A DNA stretch of 64,000 nt, taken from positions 31,272 through 95,271 of the forward strand of contig JAPPCZ010000082.1 of the NCBI GenBank assembly GCA_028824685.1, read 5' to 3'. Below the pieces are notes generated by a model. The model ran no database searches, had not been told where the DNA came from, and saw only the letters and a program-made list of their open reading frames with translations. A program made the position numbers and the translations under genes. Positions 51,322-60,007 of the stretch are shown one piece after another (position 1 is the first letter of the stretch; each line of letters starts with the position of its first letter). The stretch comes from Candidatus Poribacteria bacterium (GTDB taxonomy: Bacteria; Poribacteria; WGA-4E; WGA-3G).

Positions 51322-53853
51322 ATGAAAACGATGCAATTTTCGATTTTAATATTATTACTTATTCTAACGCTATTTCTGCCGACCGCGTTTGGACAAGACT
51401 ACAACCAATGGGAACTTCCTGAAGGTGCAAAAATGCGTATCGGGAAAGGTAGAATAAATAGCAATATAGTATTCTCTCCTGATAATGCGTTACTCGCCGT
51501 TGGAAGTTCTATCGGCGTATGGATTTATGATGGACGTACAGGTGAGGAGTTGAGATTGCTGACAGGGAATACAACAACAATAAGATGCATTGCTTTTAGC
51601 ACAGATGGACGTTACGTTGCCGCTGGTAGTTCTGGGGAGGTGCATCTCTGGAATGTTGAAACAGGAACACTCAAAACAACCCTCACAGAGCATACAGGTT
51701 ATGTCTCTGGTATTGCGTTCAGTCCAGATGAAACCACTATCGCGAGTAGTGGATACTATAAGGATGACACGATAAAGTTTTGGGATATTGAAACGGGAAC
51801 ACTCAAATCTTCCATAGATGGGAAGGCTGGAAAGATTACTGCTATTACCTTCAGCCCTAATGGCAAAATCTTAGCAAGTGCTGGAGCAACTGATGACTAC
51901 ACAATTGAACTCTGGAATGTGGCTACGGAAACACTCATTACAACGCTAACAGGACATACAGACGATGTCTCTGACATCACGTTCAGTCCCGATGGGCAAA
52001 TCCTTGCAAGTGCTGGAGGTTGGTTAGATACAACGGTGCGGCTCTGGGATGTCGCTAAAGAAGAGTTGAAAGTAACCTTTTATGGACATTTTGAAGAAGT
52101 CAGAAGTGTTGCGTTCAGTCCAGATGGCACCACACTCGCCACTGCCGCTGAAGATGGTGTCGTATGCCTATGGGATGTAGCGAGCGAGACGTTTAAGACA
52201 GCACTGTTTGCACACAAAGGTGGCGTCGTGAGTGTTGCGTTTAGTCCCGATGGACGCATGCTCGCAAGTGGAAGTTGGGATGGTAATGTGATACTGTGGG
52301 ATGCTGAGAGTTTTGAACCGATAAAAACTATCAATGGACATATTGTGGATTTCTCCAGTATAGCCTTCAGTCCGGATGGACGTACCCTCGTAAGCGGCGG
52401 GTGGGATAGAAACTTACAACTGTGGGATACAGCGACAGGTAAAAACAAAGCAACTCTTGTTGGACATGTAGGTGGTATTGAATCAGTAGCCTTCAGTTCT
52501 GATGGACGCACTCTCGCGAGTGGGGCTGGCTTTAGTTCTATTGTCGGTATTTATTCGGATGATTACACGGTAAAATTATGGGATGCAGCCTCTGAAACAC
52601 ATATTACAACGATTCTTGGACATAAAAGAAGTGTCGATAGTGTCGTCTTTAGTCCGGATGGACGCATACTTGCTACAGGAAGTGCAGATAATAGAATATG
52701 TCTGTGGGACGCTACGACAGGCTTTCACCTGGCGACATACCCCGGTCATACAGAAAGTGTCCATAGCCTCGCTTTCAGTCCGGATGGGAGGACACTTGCA
52801 TTTGGAGGCAGCGACTATAAAATCCATCTTTGGCATATTAACAGTAGACACAGTCAAGAAACATATTTCAACCACACTTATGCTATTTCAAGCATTGCTT
52901 TTAGTCCTGATGGCAGGACACTTGCAGGTGCGGGTGGCAGACAAATCCGTCTTTGGGATATCCTAACCGAGGAACTCAAAACTACTATCGGTGATCATTC
53001 TGTCAGTTTCAGAAGTATCGCGTTTAGTCCTGACGGCAAGACTCTTGTGAGCGGAGGTGGTTATAGTGACTCAACAGTGCATCTGTGGAATCCTGCTACG
53101 GGAGAACAGATTGCAACACTTCCAGGACATAAGAGCGGTGTTCCGACTGTTGCCTTTAGTCCTGATGGTAGTATTTTCGCAACTGCAAGTAGCGACGGTA
53201 CCATTCTTCTGTGGGATTTTACCACAATAATTATACCTCCATCTTTAGAAACAGATGTCAACAGCGATGGTGTTGAAGATGTCTACGATTTGGTGGTTGT
53301 TGCTGCAAACTTCGGACAAACAGGTCCAAATCCTGCAGATGTAAATGGTGATGGTGTGGTTGATATTGCGGATCTTATCAAGGTAGCAGCAGCGTTAGAT
53401 AACGCGGGAGCACCATCCTTGTATCAAAAGACACTTACCGCGTTCAACGCAAAAGATTTGCAAAAGTGGCTTGCCCAAGCACAACAATTAAACCTTACAG
53501 ATGTAACATCACAAAAAGGCATCCGTTTTCTTGAACAACTCTTGATCACATTAACACCGAAAAAGACAGTACTTCTCCCGAACTATCCGAACCCGTTCAA
53601 CCCAGAAACGTGGATACCGTATCAGTTGGCAGAACCAGCAGATGTAACAATCCAGATTTATGCTTCTGATGCGAAGTTGATTCGAACATTAAATGTAGGA
53701 TACCAGCCTGCAGGACTCTACCAGCAGCGGGATAGTGCTGCATATTGGAACGGTAAGAATGAGGTTGGTGAACCTGTGGCAAGTGGCGTCTATTTTTATA
53801 CGCTAACAGTAGGTAATTTTACAGCAACACGCAGGATGTTGATACGGAAATAA
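51322..53853 (+). CDS. WD40 array gene B3: secreted double propeller with dockerin and sorting tail
   Basis: 843 residues from the ATG at 51322 after TAGGAGG; an in-frame TTG three bases before is ignored. Signal peptide 1-24 (ending TAFGQ), signature QWELPEGAKMRIGKGRINSN, 14 blades. The B-type insertion in blade 9 is present in altered form (GFSSIVGIYSDDYTVKLWD). Dockerin DVNSDGVEDVYDLVVVAANF and DVNGDGVVDIADLIKVAAAL; the first repeat has S and E where the others have G and V. The linker shares the 75 identical bases with B1. Last gene of the operon, followed 17 bp later by a strong terminator. Confidence 0.92.
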   Translation: MKTMQFSILILLLILTLFLPTAFGQDYNQWELPEGAKMRIGKGRINSNIVFSPDNALLAVGSSIGVWIYDGRTGEELRLLTGNTTTIRCIAFSTDGRYVAAGSSGEVHLWNVETGTLKTTLTEHTGYVSGIAFSPDETTIASSGYYKDDTIKFWDIETGTLKSSIDGKAGKITAITFSPNGKILASAGATDDYTIELWNVATETLITTLTGHTDDVSDITFSPDGQILASAGGWLDTTVRLWDVAKEELKVTFYGHFEEVRSVAFSPDGTTLATAAEDGVVCLWDVASETFKTALFAHKGGVVSVAFSPDGRMLASGSWDGNVILWDAESFEPIKTINGHIVDFSSIAFSPDGRTLVSGGWDRNLQLWDTATGKNKATLVGHVGGIESVAFSSDGRTLASGAGFSSIVGIYSDDYTVKLWDAASETHITTILGHKRSVDSVVFSPDGRILATGSADNRICLWDATTGFHLATYPGHTESVHSLAFSPDGRTLAFGGSDYKIHLWHINSRHSQETYFNHTYAISSIAFSPDGRTLAGAGGRQIRLWDILTEELKTTIGDHSVSFRSIAFSPDGKTLVSGGGYSDSTVHLWNPATGEQIATLPGHKSGVPTVAFSPDGSIFATASSDGTILLWDFTTIIIPPSLETDVNSDGVEDVYDLVVVAANFGQTGPNPADVNGDGVVDIADLIKVAAALDNAGAPSLYQKTLTAFNAKDLQKWLAQAQQLNLTDVTSQKGIRFLEQLLITLTPKKTVLLPNYPNPFNPETWIPYQLAEPADVTIQIYASDAKLIRTLNVGYQPAGLYQQRDSAAYWNGKNEVGEPVASGVYFYTLTVGNFTATRRMLIRK

Positions 53854-53869
53854 TATATTCAGATTTATT

Positions 53870-53900
53870 GAGGGCAGACTTCGGTCTGCCCTCTTTTTTT
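53870..53900 (+). terminator. intrinsic terminator of the six-gene WD40 operon
   Basis: GAGGGCAGAC and GTCTGCCCTC form a perfect 10-bp stem closed by a TTCG tetraloop, followed by seven T. It lies 17 bp after the stop of B3 and is the clearest Rho-independent terminator in the window. Confidence 0.92.
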
Positions 53901-54016
53901 ATTGACAGTTGACATTTAATCTTCTTTAGGAGATACTTAACTCATAAACAGAAATCACATAAATTGCATGTGGCATTCTGTAAACTACAGCCAATTCCTA
54001 CAAAGGAGAACACTAC

Positions 54017-55954
54017 ATGAAAAAGTTATTATTTCCTCTCTTTTCAACACTATTTCTCTTTTTAATACTATATCTTCCGAACACTTTTGCCCAATATTCT
54101 ACACAATTCAGTTTGCCCGAAGGAGCTAAAGCACGGTTCGGTAAAGGCACTATAAATCAAATACAATATTCACCGGATGGCACACGTTTTGCAGTTGCTG
54201 GTTCTATCGGAATTTGGCTTTATGATACTGCAACCTATAAAGAAATCGCTCTGCTGACAGGTCATACGGAGAACGTAAATTGTATTGCTTTCAGCCCTGA
54301 TGGTAACACGCTCGCAAGTGGGAGTGCGGACAAGTCTGTAAGACTTTGGGATGTGAAAACGGGCAAGCATAAGCGCACACTTACAGGGCATCTACATGGA
54401 ATTTACAGTATTGCGTTTAATCCAAATGGTCGTACACTTATAGGTGGAAGTACGGGGGAACGTGGCGGAAGTGAAATATTTGGTGCTCAAGTCCTAATGT
54501 GGGATACCGCTACGGGCAAACACATACGCACACTCACAGCACAAGGACAAGTCAATTCTTTGGCGTTTAGTCCTGATGGTAAAACATTTGCAAGTGGTGA
54601 AGGTTGGCCCGGGTATATTGTCCAATTATGGGATGCTGACACAGGTAAACAACTACATACACTTGCAGGACATACAGATTGGATAAACAGTGTTTCATTC
54701 GGGCCGGATAAAGAAACGGTAGTAAGTGCAAGTAGTGACAATACCATCCGAGTCTGGGATGTTGACACGGGTAAACTGAAACGCACACTCACTGGACATA
54801 CGCATTCGGTCAGAAGTCTTGCGTTCCGTGCTAAGGACCATACGTTCGCAAGCGGAGGTTGGGATAATATTCGTTTATGGGATGCCGCCGCGGGTAAACA
54901 GGCACGCGTACTTACAGACACTGGTCAAAACATAAGCATTACCTATAGTCCGAATGGAGAAATGCTTGCAAGTGCAAGTTCCGACAATATTATTCGTGTC
55001 TGGGATGTTGCCACAAGAACGAACAATCATACACTCACAGGTTTTACTGACCCAGTTAATAGTTTAGCGTTCAATTCTAAAAAAAATATCATTGTGAGTG
55101 GTGGTGGTATCATATTTGTGTGGGACGTGGAGTCAAAAACACTCAAGCACACACTAATAGGACATGACCGTGATATTAGCAGTGTAGTGTTTAGTCCAGA
55201 TGGTAGCACTTTGGCGAGTGGAAGTTATGAAAGTTCTATACGTCTATGGGATGTGGTTACGGGAAAACTCAAGCAGACACTTACTCAAGATTCGGGGAGT
55301 GTTTCCAGCTTAACGTATAACCCGGAGGGTAGCACATTAGCAAGTGGGAGTTATGCTTCCGTCCATCTTTGGAATGTTGTGACGGGTAAACATATACTTA
55401 CACTCCATGGACATGAAGAGCAAGTCAACAGTGTGGCGTTCAGCCCAGATGGGAAGATGATCGCAAGTGGAGGCAAAGCAACGTATAATGGAGAGGATAA
55501 TTTTGGGAACAAGGCCATCCATCTTTGGGATGTTGGGACGGGTAATCTCAAACTGACACTTCCGGGTAATATGGGAGAGATCAATAGTGTTGCATTTAGT
55601 CCGGATGGAAAAATACTTGCGGGTGGGTGTCATATAGTGTGGAGTGAAGAGATGGATGCTATTCTATTGTGGGATGTTGCGACAGGGGAACAACAACTCA
55701 TATTCAAAGGACATGCAGGTAGTGTCAAAAGCGTAGCGTTTAGTCCGGATGGTAGTACACTCGCGAGTGGGAGTGCGGACAATACTATCCGCCTTTGGGA
55801 TGTTGAAACGGGGAAACACATTTGGACATTCAAGGGACATATAGGGGATGTCAACAGTGTCACTTTCAATGCGGATGGAAGGACCCTTGTAAGCGGGAGT
55901 TCAGATGGAACGATACTTTTATGGAACATCGCCACTGCAGATGGGGCGAAATAG
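54017..55954 (+). CDS. secreted double-WD40 protein without dockerin or tail
   Basis: 645 residues. Signal peptide 1-26 (ending TFAQ), the array signature FSLPEGAKARFGKGTINQI, then 14 WD40 blades and an abrupt end a few residues after the last blade (LWNIATADGAK). It lacks both the dockerin and the NYPNPFNPETW tail of its neighbours, though its N-terminus and blade count are the same. AAAGGAG lies eight bases before the ATG. It is transcribed separately, after the operon terminator. It may be the soluble or periplasmic form of the same binding module, or a copy that lost its 3' end; the stop is followed directly by intergenic sequence with no remnant of the tail. Confidence 0.92.
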   Translation: MKKLLFPLFSTLFLFLILYLPNTFAQYSTQFSLPEGAKARFGKGTINQIQYSPDGTRFAVAGSIGIWLYDTATYKEIALLTGHTENVNCIAFSPDGNTLASGSADKSVRLWDVKTGKHKRTLTGHLHGIYSIAFNPNGRTLIGGSTGERGGSEIFGAQVLMWDTATGKHIRTLTAQGQVNSLAFSPDGKTFASGEGWPGYIVQLWDADTGKQLHTLAGHTDWINSVSFGPDKETVVSASSDNTIRVWDVDTGKLKRTLTGHTHSVRSLAFRAKDHTFASGGWDNIRLWDAAAGKQARVLTDTGQNISITYSPNGEMLASASSDNIIRVWDVATRTNNHTLTGFTDPVNSLAFNSKKNIIVSGGGIIFVWDVESKTLKHTLIGHDRDISSVVFSPDGSTLASGSYESSIRLWDVVTGKLKQTLTQDSGSVSSLTYNPEGSTLASGSYASVHLWNVVTGKHILTLHGHEEQVNSVAFSPDGKMIASGGKATYNGEDNFGNKAIHLWDVGTGNLKLTLPGNMGEINSVAFSPDGKILAGGCHIVWSEEMDAILLWDVATGEQQLIFKGHAGSVKSVAFSPDGSTLASGSADNTIRLWDVETGKHIWTFKGHIGDVNSVTFNADGRTLVSGSSDGTILLWNIATADGAK

Positions 55955-55969
55955 CGAAAATATTAATAC

Positions 55970-56668
55970 CTATAGTAATGCATCTGCCAATTCCGTAAAA
56001 TCGTTCACGGTCACATCGGGTTGAAACTGTGTATCCTCATAAGGTAGATTATAGCGGTTAACAAATGCCCCTCTATACCCACACGCCCGCGCGCCCATAA
56101 TGTCAAATGAATTGGCAGATACCATCAGACATTCACTAACTTCAAGACGCAGCTTCCCAGCAGCACTACGATAAACTGCTGGATGCGGCTTAAATGCGCC
56201 AACAGATGTAACTGAGATAACATCGTCAAAATCCCATGCAACCCGTTCTGTAACAAGATATTCTAAAAAATCTGGATCCCCGTTGGACAATACTACTAAC
56301 TGATACCGAGATTGCAGTCGTTCAAGCGCAGGTAAAACCTCTAAAAAAGGCGACAAGTGTTGCCATCCCCGCATGAATTCTTCAACCGTACTACTTGAAG
56401 CATTAATGCCGTTCCGTCTTAACGTGTAGTGGAGCGCGCGGCGTACCGTTTCCAGATACCCACTATGCCCAAGCATCATTATTGTGTCCTGATACTGCTC
56501 TATCCGTTGTCGGTAACGCCACTGTTCCCAAAAATCACCCGCAAATATATCGGAAGCATCGTGATTATCTAAAGATTCGCGGATAAATGGCGTAAGACTG
56601 CCGCCTAAATCTAAAATTGTCCCGAATAAGTCAAAGGTAAGTGCTTTCGTTTCAGCAAAGTTTGCCAT
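55970..56668 (-). CDS. haloacid dehalogenase type II-like HAD hydrolase
   Basis: 232-residue HAD hydrolase of the L-2-haloacid dehalogenase/type II subgroup. Nucleophile Asp13 is in LTFDLFGTILDL, motif II is VVLSNGDPDFLEYLV, the lysine is in SVGAFKPHPAVYR, and the acidic motif is VSANSFDIMGARACGYRGAFVNR, very like the VSAN-WDIAGA-AAG wording of the dehalogenases. The substrate could be a 2-haloacid or a small organophosphate. It is convergent with the WD40 gene at 54017 (15-bp gap) and separated from the next minus-strand gene by a palindromic repeat. Confidence 0.88.
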   Translation of the reverse strand: MANFAETKALTFDLFGTILDLGGSLTPFIRESLDNHDASDIFAGDFWEQWRYRQRIEQYQDTIMMLGHSGYLETVRRALHYTLRRNGINASSSTVEEFMRGWQHLSPFLEVLPALERLQSRYQLVVLSNGDPDFLEYLVTERVAWDFDDVISVTSVGAFKPHPAVYRSAAGKLRLEVSECLMVSANSFDIMGARACGYRGAFVNRYNLPYEDTQFQPDVTVNDFTELADALL

Positions 56669-56688
56669 GAAATATTCTCATTTAACTT

Positions 56689-56762
56689 TGTAGGGTGGGG
56701 TCCCCGTGCCCCACCAAGTCTGTTATCCTGGGAACGGGCGGGCACAGGGACCCGCCTCTACA
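56689..56762. repeat. imperfect inverted repeat TGTAGGG...CTCTACA
   Basis: TGTAGGGTGGGGTCCCCGTG on the left faces CACAGGGACCCGCCTCTACA on the right, forming a long GC-rich hairpin between the HAD and dehydrogenase genes. A REP-like or miniature element by form; only one copy is seen in the window. Confidence 0.7.
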
Positions 56763-56771
56763 GACTATTTA

Positions 56772-57797
56772 CTATCCTAATTCAACTGTTTTGCCAGTTG
56801 CCATTGCCTCAAAAGCAGCATCAATGACGCGCATCTGATTCACGCAGCTTTCGGGTGAGATACGGTGCGGTTGTCCTGTTTTTAAACATTCGCACATGTG
56901 CTCAAGCTGCAATGCAAACTGATTAACAGGATCAATATCAATCACTTCACGACCATCCCTGTTCTGTAAAACAATATTAACAGGAGAACCTCCATTATTC
57001 CATGCGGCATCAATTCGAAGCATGCCTCCTAAACCTGTAATTTCAGCATACTGCCCACCAGCACAATTAAAACCAGTAGAAATCTGGGCAGTTTTTTCAT
57101 TGGGGAATACTAAGAGTAAGTAGGAAGCATCATCAACTTCCAATCCAGCTTGAGACGCTCCCGACACTCGAATCGGTTCAGCACCGAACATAAACCGTGC
57201 GTGGTGGATATTGTAGCATGCCAAATCGTAAATACTACCACCACCCTTTGCTTTGTTAAACCGCCAATTTGCTTCAGGTTTACGGCTTTCGGGACCGCCA
57301 CCCCCGCCACCAGTGCAGAAAGTGCTGCGAAGTGTCATAAACTCACCGATTGCACCAGAGTCGACCAATTCTTTTGCTTTTATGTGCATCGGATGATGAC
57401 GAAACTTAAACGCTTCAGCGACAAGAACCCCGTTCTCTTGCGCTGCGCCAACGAATGCCTCTGCTTCTGCGGCTGTTGATGTGAAAGGTTTTTCACACAG
57501 AACCGCTTTCACTTGACGGGACTCGCATATTTTTATGCCAACTTCAGCGTGAAATGCGCCCCACGTGCAGATGACCGCAATATCCAAATCTTCAGATTCC
57601 AACATCTCTTCCAAAGAGGTATAACGATTTTCAGGAGCAACATCGAACTGCTCGCCAAAACCGGCTAATGCGCCTTCCGATACATCATGGATTGCCGCTA
57701 ATTCAGCACTCGGTGCTGCTTGACACGCACCGCCATGGGCACGAGCAATTCCGCCAGTCCCAACCAATCCAACTTGGTAGATTCCATTTTTGGGCAT
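56772..57797 (-). CDS. Gfo/Idh/MocA family oxidoreductase
   Basis: 341-residue NAD(P)-dependent sugar-type oxidoreductase. GLVGTGGIARAHGGA is the dinucleotide loop; LDIAVICTWGAFH follows, and VKAVLCEKPFTSTAAEAEAF carries an intact E-K-P. The C-terminal domain has a glycine run (STFCTGGGGGGPESRKPEANWR) and the conserved GGSIYDLACYNIHHARFMFG with the catalytic-type Asp and His. Its substrate is unknown. It begins 28 bp after the sulfotransferase gene on the same strand, so the two are probably one transcript, hinting at a sulfated or otherwise modified sugar substrate (inference). Confidence 0.92.
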   Translation of the reverse strand: MPKNGIYQVGLVGTGGIARAHGGACQAAPSAELAAIHDVSEGALAGFGEQFDVAPENRYTSLEEMLESEDLDIAVICTWGAFHAEVGIKICESRQVKAVLCEKPFTSTAAEAEAFVGAAQENGVLVAEAFKFRHHPMHIKAKELVDSGAIGEFMTLRSTFCTGGGGGGPESRKPEANWRFNKAKGGGSIYDLACYNIHHARFMFGAEPIRVSGASQAGLEVDDASYLLLVFPNEKTAQISTGFNCAGGQYAEITGLGGMLRIDAAWNNGGSPVNIVLQNRDGREVIDIDPVNQFALQLEHMCECLKTGQPHRISPESCVNQMRVIDAAFEAMATGKTVELG

Positions 57798-57825
57798 AAT
57801 AGTTCCTCACTGTTTTTCTTTATGG

Positions 57826-58563
57826 TTAATCTGCTGTTAATGTATAACCGTTTTCAATAATAGCCTCACGCAAAAAATCAAAAGGAAGTTCACAAGGCTT
57901 GTCAACTCTTTTCCAACGTGCAACCGCTTCTGGACGCACTATAATCCGCCCTAACGGAATACCTAAATATGCTTCAAGCCTTTTGAGTGTCTCCTCCTGT
58001 TTCAGCACGAAATCCTCAAATCGGATTTGAATTACATGTTTCGGTTTCGGTGTGGCTTTCATCAACTGATATTGATAGTACCAAGAAATCGCACGCCTTT
58101 CGTAAATATCATCCGTTTGCTGATATTCGATGCCGAAGTCGCGTAAATTATCTGTTTTGTGACTCCCCAAAATACAATCCCTTGGATCACGAATCCAATG
58201 GATATAGCGTATCTCTGGAAACATACGCGTTATCCAAGGATAAACAAGGGTTGTCTCAGGTATCTTCCATCCTTTATTTTTGGATTTGTCGTTCAGTACA
58301 TCCGATAAATAGGTATTGATAAGCTGCTCAAACTCTGGGTCAATCGACATTGTGAACAACGGATCGAAATTCCACGATAAACCACCCTTCCATTTGACAT
58401 ATTTTGCCATTACTCGACACGCATCATACATTGCGTGCGGCGGAATCTTGTCGCCAGAGGGATTTAGTTGGCTACCCATAAAAACGCCGCTGGCGTACAA
58501 CGTATGTGAAATGGCACGCGTCCCAGAATGTCCACGACCAATCACTGTGATTAAGGTTTCCAT
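57826..58563 (-). CDS. sulfotransferase family protein
   Basis: 245-residue PAPS-dependent sulfotransferase-fold protein. The N-terminal P-loop-like motif VIGRGHSGTRAISHTLYASG binds the 5'-phosphosulfate, and IHWIRDPRDCILGSHKTDNL is the 3'-phosphate site (R-D-P-R-D). VIQIRFEDFVLKQEETLKRLEAYLG is the usual late strand-helix. It transfers sulfate to a sugar, lipid or protein acceptor that cannot be named. It is first of a likely two-gene unit with the dehydrogenase downstream. Upstream is a 244-bp divergent region before the binding lipoprotein gene, without a clear promoter. Confidence 0.88.
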   Translation of the reverse strand: METLITVIGRGHSGTRAISHTLYASGVFMGSQLNPSGDKIPPHAMYDACRVMAKYVKWKGGLSWNFDPLFTMSIDPEFEQLINTYLSDVLNDKSKNKGWKIPETTLVYPWITRMFPEIRYIHWIRDPRDCILGSHKTDNLRDFGIEYQQTDDIYERRAISWYYQYQLMKATPKPKHVIQIRFEDFVLKQEETLKRLEAYLGIPLGRIIVRPEAVARWKRVDKPCELPFDFLREAIIENGYTLTAD

Positions 58564-58772
58564 AAATTCATTAACCTATACAACGACATAGAAATAACTT
58601 GCTTATTTCACAAATTAATGATAATAATTATATAAAGTGCGCTTAGGCAAACCTTATTCTCGTTGCTAAATTTTATGGATAACGAGACAAGCAATGCTGT
58701 CAGCATAAGTTTTTCCATTTTAACAGAAATCTAAAACTAAGAAAAGGTATTTTTTACATTAGAGAAGGAGTA

Positions 58773-58788
58773 GGCATACTCGTATGCC
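58773..58788. promoter_or_regulatory. 7-bp palindrome upstream of the binding lipoprotein gene
   Basis: GGCATAC and GTATGCC flank a 2-nt centre, 20 bp before the ATG at 58808. It may be an operator or a small leader hairpin overlapping the ribosome-site region. Confidence 0.3.
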
Positions 58789-58807
58789 GTAACAAAAGGA
58801 ACTTTAT

Positions 58808-59962
58808 ATGCAGAAATCAATAGCAACATTATGTTTAAGTTTGTTAGTATTAACATTCATTGGATGTGATAACGTCAAAAGGGTTCTTGCCCCCACGCCA
58901 GAGCCAACTGTGAAAATCGGTTTTATCGTTGCTGGACAACGTGTTACCTATCCGAACGGTGCAGAAATGGCGGTAACAGAAATTAACCAGCAAGGTGGAC
59001 TATTTGGAATGCAAGTTGAATTGCTCGGTCATATCAACAAAGAGGCTGTCCCAGAAGTATCTGTCCAACTCGCTGAATCACTAATTGTTGACGACGAAAT
59101 TGTAGCACTGATTGGACCAAACCGTTCTTCTCACGCTGCTGTTGTAGGTCCCGTAGCACAAAAACATCGGATTCCGATGGTTACCACAACTGCAACGAAC
59201 CCAAATGTTACACAAGCAGGTGATTTTGTGTTTATGGCATCCTTCACGGACAGTTTTCAAGGTGCTGTTATGGCACAATTTGCGAAAATGGAACTCGGTA
59301 TTTCAACCGCTGCCATCATAACACGAAGCGGTGACCTCTATACAGAAGGGATATCCGAATTTTTTGCGTCTAATTTTACTTCACTTGGTGGAAATGTCGT
59401 TGCCCATGTGTTCTTTGAAAGTGGTACAACAGACTTCACAGAGCAGTTAACACAGATCGCTGAAATGAAACCTGATGCACTCTTTACAGCAGGTTTTGTT
59501 CAAGACATTGCGGATATTACACAACAAGCACGGGCAATTCCATTGCAAAACGCCGCTGGTGAACCCACAGTTTTTCTCGGCGCAGATTCTTGGGATAGCA
59601 CCCTATTGTTTGACGACGAAAATGCGAAAATAGAAGGCAGTTACTTCAGTGGTCACTTTTCGCCGGACACAAACGAACCGAATGCCCGCGCTTTTGTTGA
59701 CACTTACATGTCTGTTTATGAATCTACACCGACTGGGGGCGTTGCTGTAAGTTATGATGCGGTCAAATTGCTTTTTGAAGCGATAGAACGCGCAGGCAGT
59801 CTTGAACCAGATGCGATACGCGAGCAACTCGCTGCCACAGAAAACTATATTGGTGCGACAAACATTGCTCGTTATAACGAAAACCGTCAACCCACCAAAA
59901 GCGCTGTGATCTTTACTATCAAAGATGGAGAAAAGCAGTTTTATCAGCAAATTGATCCTTAA
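58808..59962 (+). CDS. ABC transporter substrate-binding lipoprotein (Peripla_BP_6 type)
   Basis: 384-residue solute-binding lipoprotein of the branched-chain amino acid (LivJ/Peripla_BP_6) type. The signal peptide ends in a lipobox, TFIGC, with Cys20 as lipidation site. A proline-rich spacer (LAPTPEPT) leads to the two-lobed domain: VKIGFIVAGQRVTYPNGAEMAVTEINQQGGLFGMQVEL, ALIGPNRSSHAAVVGPVAQKH, TTTATNPNVTQAGDFVF and the late AFVDTYMSVYESTPTGGVAVSYDAVKLL. It probably binds an amino acid or small amide. No permease or ATPase gene follows; an Ldh-type dehydrogenase gene does, 45 bp downstream. Confidence 0.92.
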   Translation: MQKSIATLCLSLLVLTFIGCDNVKRVLAPTPEPTVKIGFIVAGQRVTYPNGAEMAVTEINQQGGLFGMQVELLGHINKEAVPEVSVQLAESLIVDDEIVALIGPNRSSHAAVVGPVAQKHRIPMVTTTATNPNVTQAGDFVFMASFTDSFQGAVMAQFAKMELGISTAAIITRSGDLYTEGISEFFASNFTSLGGNVVAHVFFESGTTDFTEQLTQIAEMKPDALFTAGFVQDIADITQQARAIPLQNAAGEPTVFLGADSWDSTLLFDDENAKIEGSYFSGHFSPDTNEPNARAFVDTYMSVYESTPTGGVAVSYDAVKLLFEAIERAGSLEPDAIREQLAATENYIGATNIARYNENRQPTKSAVIFTIKDGEKQFYQQIDP

Positions 59963-60007
59963 AATATGCTTTGAATGCTGGTATCTAAACAAAAACAGGA
60001 GATTTAT

